From positions 1 to 24,198 of the forward strand of contig JBNKLQ010000069.1 of assembly GCA_050292445.1 (NCBI GenBank): a stretch of DNA of 24,198 bases, read 5' to 3'. Below the pieces are notes generated by a model. The model saw only the letters and a program-made list of their open reading frames with translations, was not told the DNA's origin and did no database searches. A program made the position numbers and the translations under genes. Shown here piece by piece: positions 1 to 8,811 of the stretch. This DNA is from Leptofilum sp050292445 (GTDB lineage Bacteria > Chloroflexota > Anaerolineae > Promineifilales > Promineifilaceae). Numbering within the stretch: position 1 is the first letter of the stretch; each line of letters starts with the position of its first letter.

Positions 1-3000
1 CTCGGCTCACTCGACTTTCAGCGCGTCTTTCTGGGCGTGTTGGTCGCCGCCACCGTCTCGTTGATTGTATTCCGCATCGCCCAACCGTATGCCTTTGCCG
101 ATGCCTCCATTGCCCGCAACGAAATCATCACGCAGACCGGAGAAGAGCCGAGCAGCATCGAAGTGCTGCTGCGCTCCATCATGGGCTTTAATCCGCAGTG
201 GCGCAGCAACATGGATGAAATCCAGCAGCAGCAAAGCCCCGAGGCGGTCTTTCCGCCTGCACTGCAATGGACCGACCGGGCCAAAATCATCTTCCCCTTC
301 ACCAATATGCTACTGTACGGCATGGGACTTACCGCCGGATTAGCCGCCTGGGCGGGATTGTTCTGGGTGCTGTGGCGCATCGTGCGTGCCCGATCCGATT
401 GGCTGGCCCACGCCATCCCTGTCAGCTGGAGCCTGCTCTATTTTCTGTTCATGGGCACCCGCTGGGTCAAGTCGATTCGCTACTTTTTGCCCATCTACCC
501 CACCCTCTTTTTGCTGGGTGGCTGGGCGTTGTGGGCCATCTGGCAGCGGGCGCGGCAAAGCGAACAGCGGCGAACGCTCAAGCAAGGTCTGGCCGCTGGC
601 CTAATCGCCTTGGTGGTTGTCCCCAGCTTTTTGTGGGCCAATGCGTTTGTGCAAATTTACAAAGAGCCGGTCACCCGCATCGCCGCCTCGGAGTGGATGT
701 TTGAAAACATTCCCACTGGCGCCACGCTCATTTATGAAGCGGAGGGTCAAACCAAAGAGCTAACCCTTCCGCTCAAAGGGTACGATTTTCAGGTGGGCGG
801 CAATCCGCTCTTTTTAACCACGATTCTCCCCGAAGATGGCACGATAACGGCCGTTCGCCTCAATAAGCTGTTTATTCCCAGCGAATTTAACACCGGACAA
901 ACGCAGCCCGTCACCATGCAGGCTGGCTTTCTCAACGGCCCCAGTGAACCCACTGATCTGGTTGTGTCAGAAGAAGAAACGAGTTACACGCTGAACTTGC
1001 CAGAAACGGCCGTCCTGGCCAACACGCCTCAGCAGCTCATGCTGGAACTCACCGCAGGCAGCCTCGTGCGTGCCCAAACCAGTTTACTGATGAATGAGCA
1101 TTGGGACGGCATATTGCCTTATGATGTAAACGGCCGTTCCGCCTATGGCGCACACTTTACCGAAGTCACTGGCGGGCAGCGCCCCATCACCAATCCCGAC
1201 AGCCCAGAAAAGCGCGATGAGATGGTCGCCTGGCTAGAAGAGGCCGATTACGTCGTCCTGAGCAGCCAGCGGGCTGTTTGGTCACTGCCGCGCCTGCCAC
1301 TCACCTACCCCATGACCACCCGCTACTACGAGGCGCTGTTTAGCGGCGAATTGGGCTTTGAGTTGGTGGCCGAGTTCCATGCCCCGTTGAAAATTGGGCC
1401 ACTTTACATTAGCGATACCACGGGGCAGCTTGGCTGGGGGGAAATGCCAGAGATCGGCTGGCCGCCGCCGGGCGATCTGGCTGCCGAAGAAGCGTTTAGC
1501 GTTTATGACCATCCGCCGGTCTGGATTTTTGCCAAAACCGAGGCATACAGCCGGGAAAACACGGTCAATATTTTGGGTGAGATCGATTTGAGCCAGACGG
1601 TTTTCCAAAATCCGGGGCAGGCAACGGAAGCGCCCAATGGATTGATGCTGTCGGAAACGGCCGTAGCCACCCAGCGCGCCAACGGCACCTTCAGCGACAT
1701 CTTCAACCCAGACGGCATTTTGTCACAAAACTCGGGACTGGCAGCTGTTGTTTGGTGGTTGGCGGTCATCGGGTTGGGATTGGTCACCTTCCCGCTGACG
1801 TTTGCCATTTTCCGGGGCTTACCCAGCAAAGGGTACATTCTGTCACGTATCCTCGCCATTTTGCTCATTTCTTACTTTGTCTGGCTCAGCGCCAGCATTA
1901 ATTTGTTCCAAAACTCGCGCGGCACCCACCTGCTGGCGCTGCTCGTCATCATTATTTTGAGTGGGCTGGTGCTCATGCGGCGCGGCGGGGAAATTCGCGC
2001 CTGGGTGCGGGTCAATCTGGCGTTCATCGGTGTGGTGGAGCTGATCGCTGTGGGTCTATACCTAGTCGCCATTCTCATCCGGGTGCGCAACCCGGACGTG
2101 TGGGACGTGATTTGGGGCGGCGAAAAGCCAATGGACCTGACTTATTTTACGGCCGTTCTCAAATCCGCCACCTTCCCCCCCTACGATCCCTGGTTTGCCG
2201 GTGGCTACATCAATTATTATTACTACGGCTTTGTTTACGCCGGTGTGCTCACCAAAATTTTAGGTATCATCCCCACTATCGCCTACAACCTGAATTTGTC
2301 GATGCTGTTCAGCTTTACCGGCATGGCGGTGTTTAGTATTGCCTATGATCTGGTCGCCTGGCGGCGGGAGATTAGAGATTGGAGATTAGAGATTAAGCCC
2401 AATCTCCGATCTCCAATCTCTAATCTCCATAAAAAAGCGGTTGCTGCCGGACTGATAGCCGCCTTGCTGGCCATCCTCTTGGGTAACCTGGGCGAAGTGG
2501 GCGTGCTGACAAATGCCTGGTACGGGGCAGGGAATCCCACGCTGGAGGAAAGCATACCGCTGGTAGGAACGGCCGTACGCACCCTGGACGGCGGCTTCAA
2601 AGTGATGAGCGGCACGCCTGCTCCGATTTACCCCGGCGACTGGTTCTGGACCGCCACCCGTGTGCTCAATTTTGATCAGGGTGAAGCTGGCCCCATTACC
2701 GAATTTCCCTTTTTCACCTTCCTCTACGGCGATTTACACGCCCACATGATTGCGCTGCCCCTGACGATGTTGGCGCTGGCCTGGGCGGTGTCGTTGGTGT
2801 TAAAAGGCAAAGATCGGAAATTAGAGATTGGAGATTTGTCCGAAAACAGTTCAATCTCCAATCTCCAATTCCCAATCTCCCCTTCCTGGTGGGAAACAGC
2901 GCTCATCTGGTTTGTCGGGGCGCTGGCCATTGGCGTCCTGCAAGCGACCAACATTTGGGATTTACCCACCTATGCCGTGATTGGTGTGCTGGCGGTGATT

Positions 3001-4257
3001 TATGTGGCATTTGAGGAAAACGGCCGTACCCTCAACCTGCAACTCTTGGGGCAAATTGGATTGAAAACGGCCGTACTTATTGGCCTGGCCTTCCTGCTCT
3101 TCTGGCCCTTTTCTAGCAATTTTGGGGCAGGGTTCAATTCAATTGCGCTGTGGGATGGCTCCACCAGCTATCTGAGCAATTATCTGATCATCTACGGCCT
3201 GTTTCTATTCTTTGTCTTCACTCATTTGGTGCGGGAGTTCCGCGCCTGGACGCGCACCTGGACACAGGAAAGCTTGCGGCAATGGGAACCTGCGGCCGCA
3301 CCGCTCCTACTGGCCCTCGGCCTCTACATCATCCTGCTCCTGATTTTGTTCCGCATGGCCTACTGGATTGCCCCGGTGGTGCTAACGTTGACCATCGCTG
3401 CGGGGCTGTTGGGCCTACGTCCTAATCTGCCCACTGCGCGCCGCATTGTGCTCATTTTGATTGCTTCGGCGCTAGGCATCACCCTGTTTGTGGAATTTTT
3501 TGTGGTGGAAAACACGGTGGGACGGATGAACACCGTCTTTAAGTTTTACATGCAGGTGTGGCTGATTTTGAGCGTGGTGGGGGGCGTAACGGCCGTTTGG
3601 GCCTGGCCTACTATTGAAAAGAAAGAAACTGCGCGCAAAGTGTGGCTGGCAGTGCTAGGTGTGCTGGTCGCCGCAGCAGCTTTGTACCCCATCCTGGCCA
3701 CCAAAGCCAAATGGGATGTGCGCCTCAGCCATGAGGCCCCTATTACGCTGGATGGCATGGCCTTCATGCCCTACGCTAATTACGCCGAAAGCCAGGGGAA
3801 TGGGGGCAACGTGCCGCTCTCGTTTGATTACGAGGCACTAAAGTGGATGCAGCAAAATATTCCCGGCTCACCTGTCGTGGCGGAAGGGTACAGCGACAAC
3901 TATTATCGCTCCATCACTAACCGGGTAGCAATGTACACTGGCCTGCCCGGCATCATTGGCTGGAGCGGCCACCAGCGGCAGCAGCGGGCCATCTTGCCTG
4001 GCCAGTTCATCGATCAGCGCATGCAGGATGTACGTACTCTGTACAACACCACCAACGTGCTGGAAGCCCAGAACATCCTGGCAAACTATGACGTGGGTTA
4101 CGTTTATGTTGGTCAGTTGGAGTGGGTGCTGTACAGTCCAGATGGCTTGAACAAGTTTGACCAGATGGTGCAGATGGGGCTTTTGGAAGAAGTGTACCGC
4201 AATGCCGGGACGAGTATTTATAAGGTTTTAGACAGCGAGATTTCGTTGAGTAATTGA
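1..4257 (+). CDS. GT39-like / DUF2298 (Chlor_Arch_YYY) fusion membrane protein, 5' partial
   Basis: The frame is open from base 1, so the true start lies upstream; the GTG at 37 (used here for residue numbers) is only an internal candidate. Residues 1-230 carry hydrophobic helices and a stretch like the C-terminal half of PMT/GT39 glycosyltransferases (KSIRYFLPIYP, then a YDHPPVWIF motif near 490 after an extracytoplasmic domain). From about 570 on it is a DUF2298/Chlor_Arch_YYY unit: YYYYG at 727-731, GDLHAH at 898-903 and NTVFKFY at 1165-1171, with many membrane helices and a soluble C-terminal tail. DUF2298 is a GT-C-like polytopic family of unproven reaction; a role in transferring lipid-linked sugar at the outer membrane face is inferred. 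The next gene is a paralogue of the second half. Repeat-derived insertions lie in frame at residues 777-798 and 929-948. Family call is firm; substrate unknown. Confidence 0.85.
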   Translation, partial: LGSLDFQRVFLGVLVAATVSLIVFRIAQPYAFADASIARNEIITQTGEEPSSIEVLLRSIMGFNPQWRSNMDEIQQQQSPEAVFPPALQWTDRAKIIFPFTNMLLYGMGLTAGLAAWAGLFWVLWRIVRARSDWLAHAIPVSWSLLYFLFMGTRWVKSIRYFLPIYPTLFLLGGWALWAIWQRARQSEQRRTLKQGLAAGLIALVVVPSFLWANAFVQIYKEPVTRIAASEWMFENIPTGATLIYEAEGQTKELTLPLKGYDFQVGGNPLFLTTILPEDGTITAVRLNKLFIPSEFNTGQTQPVTMQAGFLNGPSEPTDLVVSEEETSYTLNLPETAVLANTPQQLMLELTAGSLVRAQTSLLMNEHWDGILPYDVNGRSAYGAHFTEVTGGQRPITNPDSPEKRDEMVAWLEEADYVVLSSQRAVWSLPRLPLTYPMTTRYYEALFSGELGFELVAEFHAPLKIGPLYISDTTGQLGWGEMPEIGWPPPGDLAAEEAFSVYDHPPVWIFAKTEAYSRENTVNILGEIDLSQTVFQNPGQATEAPNGLMLSETAVATQRANGTFSDIFNPDGILSQNSGLAAVVWWLAVIGLGLVTFPLTFAIFRGLPSKGYILSRILAILLISYFVWLSASINLFQNSRGTHLLALLVIIILSGLVLMRRGGEIRAWVRVNLAFIGVVELIAVGLYLVAILIRVRNPDVWDVIWGGEKPMDLTYFTAVLKSATFPPYDPWFAGGYINYYYYGFVYAGVLTKILGIIPTIAYNLNLSMLFSFTGMAVFSIAYDLVAWRREIRDWRLEIKPNLRSPISNLHKKAVAAGLIAALLAILLGNLGEVGVLTNAWYGAGNPTLEESIPLVGTAVRTLDGGFKVMSGTPAPIYPGDWFWTATRVLNFDQGEAGPITEFPFFTFLYGDLHAHMIALPLTMLALAWAVSLVLKGKDRKLEIGDLSENSSISNLQFPISPSWWETALIWFVGALAIGVLQATNIWDLPTYAVIGVLAVIYVAFEENGRTLNLQLLGQIGLKTAVLIGLAFLLFWPFSSNFGAGFNSIALWDGSTSYLSNYLIIYGLFLFFVFTHLVREFRAWTRTWTQESLRQWEPAAAPLLLALGLYIILLLILFRMAYWIAPVVLTLTIAAGLLGLRPNLPTARRIVLILIASALGITLFVEFFVVENTVGRMNTVFKFYMQVWLILSVVGGVTAVWAWPTIEKKETARKVWLAVLGVLVAAAALYPILATKAKWDVRLSHEAPITLDGMAFMPYANYAESQGNGGNVPLSFDYEALKWMQQNIPGSPVVAEGYSDNYYRSITNRVAMYTGLPGIIGWSGHQRQQRAILPGQFIDQRMQDVRTLYNTTNVLEAQNILANYDVGYVYVGQLEWVLYSPDGLNKFDQMVQMGLLEEVYRNAGTSIYKVLDSEISLSN
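2367..2428. repeat. GAGATT-type inverted repeat inside the GT39/DUF2298 gene
   Basis: Two 28-base arms (2367-2394 and 2401-2428), each made of four heptamers such as GGAGATT and AGAGATT, pair with two mismatches around a 6-base loop. It is translated in frame as a charged loop between membrane helices (residues about 777-798). Confidence 0.9.
2821..2880. repeat. second GAGATT-type inverted repeat in the same gene
   Basis: Left arm 2821-2836 and right arm 2853-2880 share 15 of 16 pairing positions next to a 16-base loop. It is in frame and lies after the membrane helix that follows the GDLHAH motif. Confidence 0.85.
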
Positions 4258-4262
4258 TGCAG

Positions 4263-4283
4263 GGGCGACCCGGCGGGTCGCCC
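4263..4283. repeat. GC-rich hairpin between the two DUF2298 genes
   Basis: A perfect 9-bp stem (GGGCGACCC with GGGTCGCCC) and 3-base loop, six bases after the upstream stop. No T run, so not an intrinsic terminator; it resembles a palindromic repeat I associate with Chloroflexota intergenic DNA. Confidence 0.75.
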
Positions 4284-4299
4284 TTACCTGGATGATTTC

Positions 4300-6978
4300 A
4301 TGTTAGCTTGGGAAGACATTTTTGCAGCGTTACGCTGGTGGGCCGTGCTGTTGTTGTTGGGAACGGCCGTAACCCCGCTTGCCTTCTATCTTTTTAAACG
4401 CCTGCCCGACCGAGGTTATGCCTTTGTAAAGATGCTGTCGCTGCTGCTGGTTAGCTACCTGTTCTGGCTGTTGAGTAGTTTAGGCTTTTTGCAAAACAAT
4501 CTAGGCGGCATTTTGTTGGCTGTAGCGCTGGTTGTTGGCTTGTCTTACCTGGCTTACCGTCGCATTGGGGCGGAACTTCGCGCCTGGATTTGGGGCCAAT
4601 GGAAACATATCCTGCTGACAGAGTTGATTTTTGCCCTGCTGTTTGGCCTGTGGGTTTGGGTGCGGGCCCAAAATCCAGCCATTGTAGCTACAGAAAAGCC
4701 GATGGAGTTTGCCTTCCTCAACGCGGTAGGGCGCAGTGCTACTTTTCCACCAGTTGATCCGTGGCTGTCTGGCTTTGCTATTAGCTACTACTATTTTGGC
4801 TATGTGATGACCTCGGTATTGGCTCGGTTAGCGGCCATTTCTGAGCCAGTCGCCTTTAATTTGGGTCTTGCCTGGCTGCTGGCCGGAACGGGAACTGGCG
4901 CATTTGGGCTGGTTTATAATTTGGTGGTGAGTTACGGCCGTTTCCTGAACAAAAAAGCGCACCGTCTGGCCCTCACCGTTGGCCTGATGGCAGCCATCGC
5001 CCTGCCCATTGGCGGCAATCTGCAAATTATTCTGGAAGTGATGCATGAAAATGGCGTGGGATCAGCCCAATTTTGGGAATGGCTAAACGTGCGCGACATT
5101 AACACGCCGCCCATTTCTGATGAATTAAGCACCCCGCGCTACGAATCCAGCGGCTGGTGGTGGTGGCGCTCCTCCCGCGTGATCAATGAACATGCCCTCA
5201 ATGGCCAGATCATCGAAGGGCTAGAACCGATTGCCGAATTTCCAGGCTTCAGCTTCATTTTAGGCGATATGCACCCGCACGTTTTGGCGCTGCCCTTTGC
5301 CTTTTTGAGCCTGGCGGTGGCCCTGTTGTGGTGGCTGGAAGAAAGGGAGATTGGAAAACAGAGATTGAAGACTGACCAACCAAAATCTCTATTCTCCAAT
5401 CTCCAATCTCTTATTCCCAACAAACCGCTATGGGGGTTAACTGTCCTCGTCCTTGGTGGATTGTCTTTTTTGAACACCTGGGACGTGCTGATTCATCTGT
5501 TTGTGGTGTTGGGAGCATTTGTGCTAAACCGCTGGCGGCGTTTTGGTTGGCGTACTCAGTGGCTTACGGAGGCGTTTTGGCTGGCACTACTGCTGGCAAT
5601 TCCAGCCATCTTGCTTTACCTGCCGTTCTATTTGGGTTTCCGTTCGCAAGCGGGTGCTCCATTTTTACTGCCAACATTGGTGCGCCCCACGCGCCTGCCG
5701 CAATTTCTGATTATTTTTGGTCTGCCCCTGCTGAGCATTTGGGCTTTGGTTTTGAGTCTGGTCAGCCGCAACCGCTTTAAACAGTGGAAGTCCGGGGTAA
5801 TTACGGCCGTTTCCCTCATCCTTGGCTTGTTTTTGCTGGCGCTGCTGCTGGGTTGGATTGTGGCCAGCAGTGCCGATGGCGCAGCACGCATTGGTGGGCT
5901 GGCCAGCGAGTTGGGGCTGACACTCTCCCCCAGGCCAGAAGGAAATGTGGCGTTTGGTTGGGGATTAACGGCCGTTTTCACCATTCTGCCTGCCTATTTA
6001 AAAGGCCGCCTGGCCTATCCCGGCCTCACGCTGATGCTTGGTGCACTGTTGGGGCTGGTCGTTATGATCTGGCAAGGATCATTCTCCCAAAGAGAAGCAG
6101 GAACACAGAGTGACGCAGAGGAACCACAGAGTGACACAGAGAATAGCATTGAGTCACCCAATCACCCAGTCACCCAATCACCCAATCCGCTCCCCTTTGT
6201 GCTGCTGCTCATTGTGACCGGCGCATTGCTGACCCTGGGACCGGAATTTGTTTATTTGCGAGACAATTTTGGCATGCGGCTGAACACGGTGTTCAAATTT
6301 TATTATCAAGCCTGGGTGATGTTTGGCGTAGCCGGGCTGTTCAGTCTGTCCTATTTATGGCTGGCAGCGCAGGAAGGCAGCCGGAAGCTGGTGCCTGCGG
6401 GAGTGACGGTGGTGTATACGGCCGTATTCCTGGGCACCCTACTTTTCCCCATTTTTGCCGTCCAATCCAGAGCCATTGAATTTCGCGGTCCGGTGGAATC
6501 CGCCAACCGGCAGCCGCCCACGCTGAACGGCCTGGCGCAATTGGCCACCTTTAACCCAGATGATTACGCCGCCATCATGTGGCTGCGAGATAACGTCAGC
6601 GGCACCCCCACAATTGTGGAGGCAGTGGGCGGGCAATATTCGCCACAGGGACACGGGCGCGTTTCAGCCAGCACGGGCATTCCCACGCTACTGGGTTGGG
6701 CCGGGCACGAATATCAGTGGCGCGGCTACAGCACACCGGAACCGTCCGAACGGGATCCAGTGGTACGAGAAATATACACGGTACCCGGTTGGGGTAACAG
6801 CGACATCATTAATGTTCTCAACCAGTACGAGGTGGCTTATATTTACGTGGGCAATCTGGAACGCAGCACCTATGGGCTAGACGACCGTTTGCCCGGCGTA
6901 AATAAATTTAACGAACAGCTAGAAGTTGCTTACCAAAATGGCTCTGTTACCATTTACCGCTGGCAAGTTGCTCAGTAA
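4300..6978 (+). CDS. DUF2298 / Chlor_Arch_YYY family integral membrane protein
   Basis: This 892-residue polytopic protein is a full single-copy Chlor_Arch_YYY protein, matching the 700-900 residues usual for that class. It shares with the C-terminal half of the preceding gene the YYY-x-G signature (YYYFG, 163-167), the GDMHPH motif (322-327), the NTWD loop, and NTVFKFYYQ (662 onward), followed by a soluble tail with LGWAGHE and YIYVGNLE motifs. These conserved loop residues are candidates for the active site if, as inferred, this is a GT-C glycosyltransferase. The ATG at 4300 starts 42 bp after the upstream stop; only a weak GGATGA precedes it, so coupling to the upstream gene is likely. Two low-complexity insertions (residues about 349-373 and 601-630) correspond to DNA repeats and lie between membrane helices. 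The stop codon lies inside a TAATCAGT-type repeat. Confidence 0.88.
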   Translation: MLAWEDIFAALRWWAVLLLLGTAVTPLAFYLFKRLPDRGYAFVKMLSLLLVSYLFWLLSSLGFLQNNLGGILLAVALVVGLSYLAYRRIGAELRAWIWGQWKHILLTELIFALLFGLWVWVRAQNPAIVATEKPMEFAFLNAVGRSATFPPVDPWLSGFAISYYYFGYVMTSVLARLAAISEPVAFNLGLAWLLAGTGTGAFGLVYNLVVSYGRFLNKKAHRLALTVGLMAAIALPIGGNLQIILEVMHENGVGSAQFWEWLNVRDINTPPISDELSTPRYESSGWWWWRSSRVINEHALNGQIIEGLEPIAEFPGFSFILGDMHPHVLALPFAFLSLAVALLWWLEEREIGKQRLKTDQPKSLFSNLQSLIPNKPLWGLTVLVLGGLSFLNTWDVLIHLFVVLGAFVLNRWRRFGWRTQWLTEAFWLALLLAIPAILLYLPFYLGFRSQAGAPFLLPTLVRPTRLPQFLIIFGLPLLSIWALVLSLVSRNRFKQWKSGVITAVSLILGLFLLALLLGWIVASSADGAARIGGLASELGLTLSPRPEGNVAFGWGLTAVFTILPAYLKGRLAYPGLTLMLGALLGLVVMIWQGSFSQREAGTQSDAEEPQSDTENSIESPNHPVTQSPNPLPFVLLLIVTGALLTLGPEFVYLRDNFGMRLNTVFKFYYQAWVMFGVAGLFSLSYLWLAAQEGSRKLVPAGVTVVYTAVFLGTLLFPIFAVQSRAIEFRGPVESANRQPPTLNGLAQLATFNPDDYAAIMWLRDNVSGTPTIVEAVGGQYSPQGHGRVSASTGIPTLLGWAGHEYQWRGYSTPEPSERDPVVREIYTVPGWGNSDIINVLNQYEVAYIYVGNLERSTYGLDDRLPGVNKFNEQLEVAYQNGSVTIYRWQVAQ
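5345..5418. repeat. GAGATT-type inverted repeat in the second DUF2298 gene
   Basis: Arms at 5345-5370 and 5382-5418 made of GAGATTG-like heptamers, less perfect than the copies in the preceding gene. In frame, at the position homologous to the repeat at 2821-2880. Confidence 0.8.
6104..6187. repeat. two short tandem repeats in the second DUF2298 gene
   Basis: A 17-mer CACAGAGTGACGCAGAG (6104-6120) recurs with one mismatch 21 bases later (6125-6141), followed by four TCACCCAA-like octamers (6154-6185). They are in frame and code a Glu/Ser/Pro-rich loop (residues about 601-630) between membrane helices. Confidence 0.85.
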
Positions 6979-7061
6979 TCAGTAGGCCCGTGAACGGTAA
7001 TCAGTTTGCAATACAAAACCGTTTACCGATTACCGAAATTGGAGATTAAAGATTGGAGATT
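6973..7061. repeat. TAATCAGT-type and GAGATT-type repeat between membrane protein genes
   Basis: CAGTAATCAGT (6973-6983) covers the stop codon of the DUF2298 gene. CGGTAATC (6995-7002) pairs with GATTACCG (7028-7035). A GAGATTG-type arm follows (about 7038-7061) and provides the start of the next gene. Confidence 0.8.
7041..7055 (+). promoter_or_regulatory. ribosome site and TTG start supplied by a repeat
   Basis: GGAG (7041-7044) lies eight bases before TTG (7053-7055). Both are part of a GAGATTG-type repeat (about 7038-7062). The stop TAA at 7047-7049 in the same frame makes TTG the first usable codon. Confidence 0.55.
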
Positions 7062-8810
7062 TTTCCGACGCCTCAAGCGATACACCGACAGCCTGTTGCT
7101 GGCTGGTTAAGCCGTTTAACGGTGGCTGATGGATTGCTGGCGCTGATACTGCTGGCAGCAGCGGTTTTGCGTTTGGCCAATTTGGGGCATCTCCCCCTTT
7201 CTGACGCCGAAGCAACGCAGGCATTGGCCGTTTGGCAGTTCTGGCAGCCAGATACGGCCGTTTTGGCGCAAGGCAGCCCCGCTTATTTCAGCCTTACCAG
7301 CTGGCTCACTCAGCTATTTGGCTTTGGCGACAACGTGATGCGCTTCGTTCCGGCGCTGTTTGGCGTGGGGCTGATTTACCTGCCCTGGCTGTTGCGCCAT
7401 CGGTTAGGCACGCAAGGGGCGTTGGTGACGGCCGTCTTGCTGGCCATCTCGCCACTCAACAGCATTGTCTCCCGCACGGCAGGCGGCGACAGCATCGCCA
7501 TTTTTGCCTTGCTGCTGCTCTTCATCGCCTTTATTCGCTACCAGGAAACGGCCGCCTCCCGCTGGCTCTACACGCTGTTTGCCGCTTTGGGCCTGGGATT
7601 GACCAGTTCGGCCGTTTTTTACAGCGGTCTGGTCACGCTGCTGCTCGCCTGGTTCATTCATGCGCGGCTGGGACTGTCCCTGTTTGTGGCGGGCTGGCAC
7701 GTAGAACCCACGGAAACAAATTGGCGGCAGGGAACGGCCGTTGCCGCCGTCGTTTTTGTGTTGCTCAGCAGCTTCTTTTTGCTGCGCCCGGAAGGCATCG
7801 GGGCTTCGGCCCGGCTGGTGGGGGAATGGGTTCAGCAGTTTGGCGGCACCGCCACGCTTGATCCGCTGCTGGCATTGGTGCGTTACGAACCAGCCCTCAT
7901 TATTTTAGGGCTGATTGCTATTATTTGGGCCATCTTGCGCAGCCAGCCACTGGCACTTTTTGCCGTGTATTGGCTCAGCGTTGGCCTGATTTTGCTACTG
8001 TTGCAGCGCCATTTTATGGCCAACGCCCTGTTGCTGACGCTGCCCACAGCCCTGCTGGCCGGCATCATGGTCAACGCGGCCTGGCGACGACGCTGGGATT
8101 TATTCAGCAAAAGTGCTGCGCTTGTTGGCGCGGCAGGCGCGTTTGTTTTACTGGTCAATCTGGCCCGACTAGGCCGCACCGCGCAGCTCAATCCACAGGA
8201 AGGCACGATTTATTTATTGGTCATCTTGATGACGATTCTGTTTATCGGTTTGGTGCTGTATTTTGTGGCGGCGGAGGATAGTATGGCCGTTTCCCAAGGG
8301 CTCCTGCTGGCTCTGTTGAGCTTCTTTTTGGTTTATCAATGGGGTACCGGCTGGTGGCTGGGACAGCAGGGGGCCAACGACCCGCGTGAGCGCTGGGTAA
8401 GCAGCGGTACAGATGCGGCCATGCTTGAACTAGCTGATACGGTTCACACCATCTCTCGCCAACTGGTCAATTCAGGCACACAGCTAGAGATTGCTACCAC
8501 GCTGGACGTTCCCGCGCTCAACTGGTATTTGCGCGATTTCACGCGGCTAGAACAGTTCAACGCCTTGCCGCTCACGCCCACGCAGCAACTGTTTATCACT
8601 ACAGAAGCCAATGAATCACCGCTGGCAAACGGTTACAGCGGCACCGATTTTGCCATTCGCCGCAGCGAACCTGTCCCACCAACAGAACGCTCCGAAACGG
8701 CCGTTTACGACACATTCCGCTGGTGGTTCTTCCATGAATCTACGGCCGTTCCGCCCGTGGAGCGGGCCGTCGTGTGGGTTCGAACCGATTTACTGACAGG
8801 ACAGCCGTAA
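7053..8810 (+). CDS. GT39/PMT-like membrane glycosyltransferase
   Basis: This 585-residue protein has about ten hydrophobic helices. After the first (27-44) comes a short loop with the acidic pair D51 and E53 in LPLSDAEATQ, the position of the catalytic Asp/Glu in GT-C enzymes of the PMT/ArnT type, which move sugars from polyprenyl phosphate carriers to protein or lipid outside the membrane. The C-terminal 140 residues form a soluble extracytoplasmic domain. A TAA at 7047-7049 blocks any start further upstream. The TTG at 7053 has GGAG 8 bases before it (7041-7044), so I choose it; a GTG at 7122 just before helix 1 is the alternative. Both the TTG and the ribosome site lie in a GAGATTG-type repeat. 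It ends one base before the sigma factor gene, so the two are probably translated together. Confidence 0.8.
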   Translation: MEIFPTPQAIHRQPVAGWLSRLTVADGLLALILLAAAVLRLANLGHLPLSDAEATQALAVWQFWQPDTAVLAQGSPAYFSLTSWLTQLFGFGDNVMRFVPALFGVGLIYLPWLLRHRLGTQGALVTAVLLAISPLNSIVSRTAGGDSIAIFALLLLFIAFIRYQETAASRWLYTLFAALGLGLTSSAVFYSGLVTLLLAWFIHARLGLSLFVAGWHVEPTETNWRQGTAVAAVVFVLLSSFFLLRPEGIGASARLVGEWVQQFGGTATLDPLLALVRYEPALIILGLIAIIWAILRSQPLALFAVYWLSVGLILLLLQRHFMANALLLTLPTALLAGIMVNAAWRRRWDLFSKSAALVGAAGAFVLLVNLARLGRTAQLNPQEGTIYLLVILMTILFIGLVLYFVAAEDSMAVSQGLLLALLSFFLVYQWGTGWWLGQQGANDPRERWVSSGTDAAMLELADTVHTISRQLVNSGTQLEIATTLDVPALNWYLRDFTRLEQFNALPLTPTQQLFITTEANESPLANGYSGTDFAIRRSEPVPPTERSETAVYDTFRWWFFHESTAVPPVERAVVWVRTDLLTGQP

Positions 8811-8811
8811 C

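Noticed and set aside
2367..2428. GAGATT-type heptamer blocks as a CRISPR or phase-variable tract
   Set aside because: Units are short and degenerate, there are no spacers of equal length, and the arms form a hairpin inside an intact frame; simple slippage tracts would be more uniform and often out of frame.
3292..3301. GCGGCCGC as a member of the iterated palindrome family
   Set aside because: It shares CGGCCG but lacks the A/T flanks of the family; I did not count it.
4263..4283. Hairpin after the first gene as an intrinsic terminator
   Set aside because: No T run follows and the next gene starts 16 bp later in the same direction, so a repeat or a processing hairpin is more likely.
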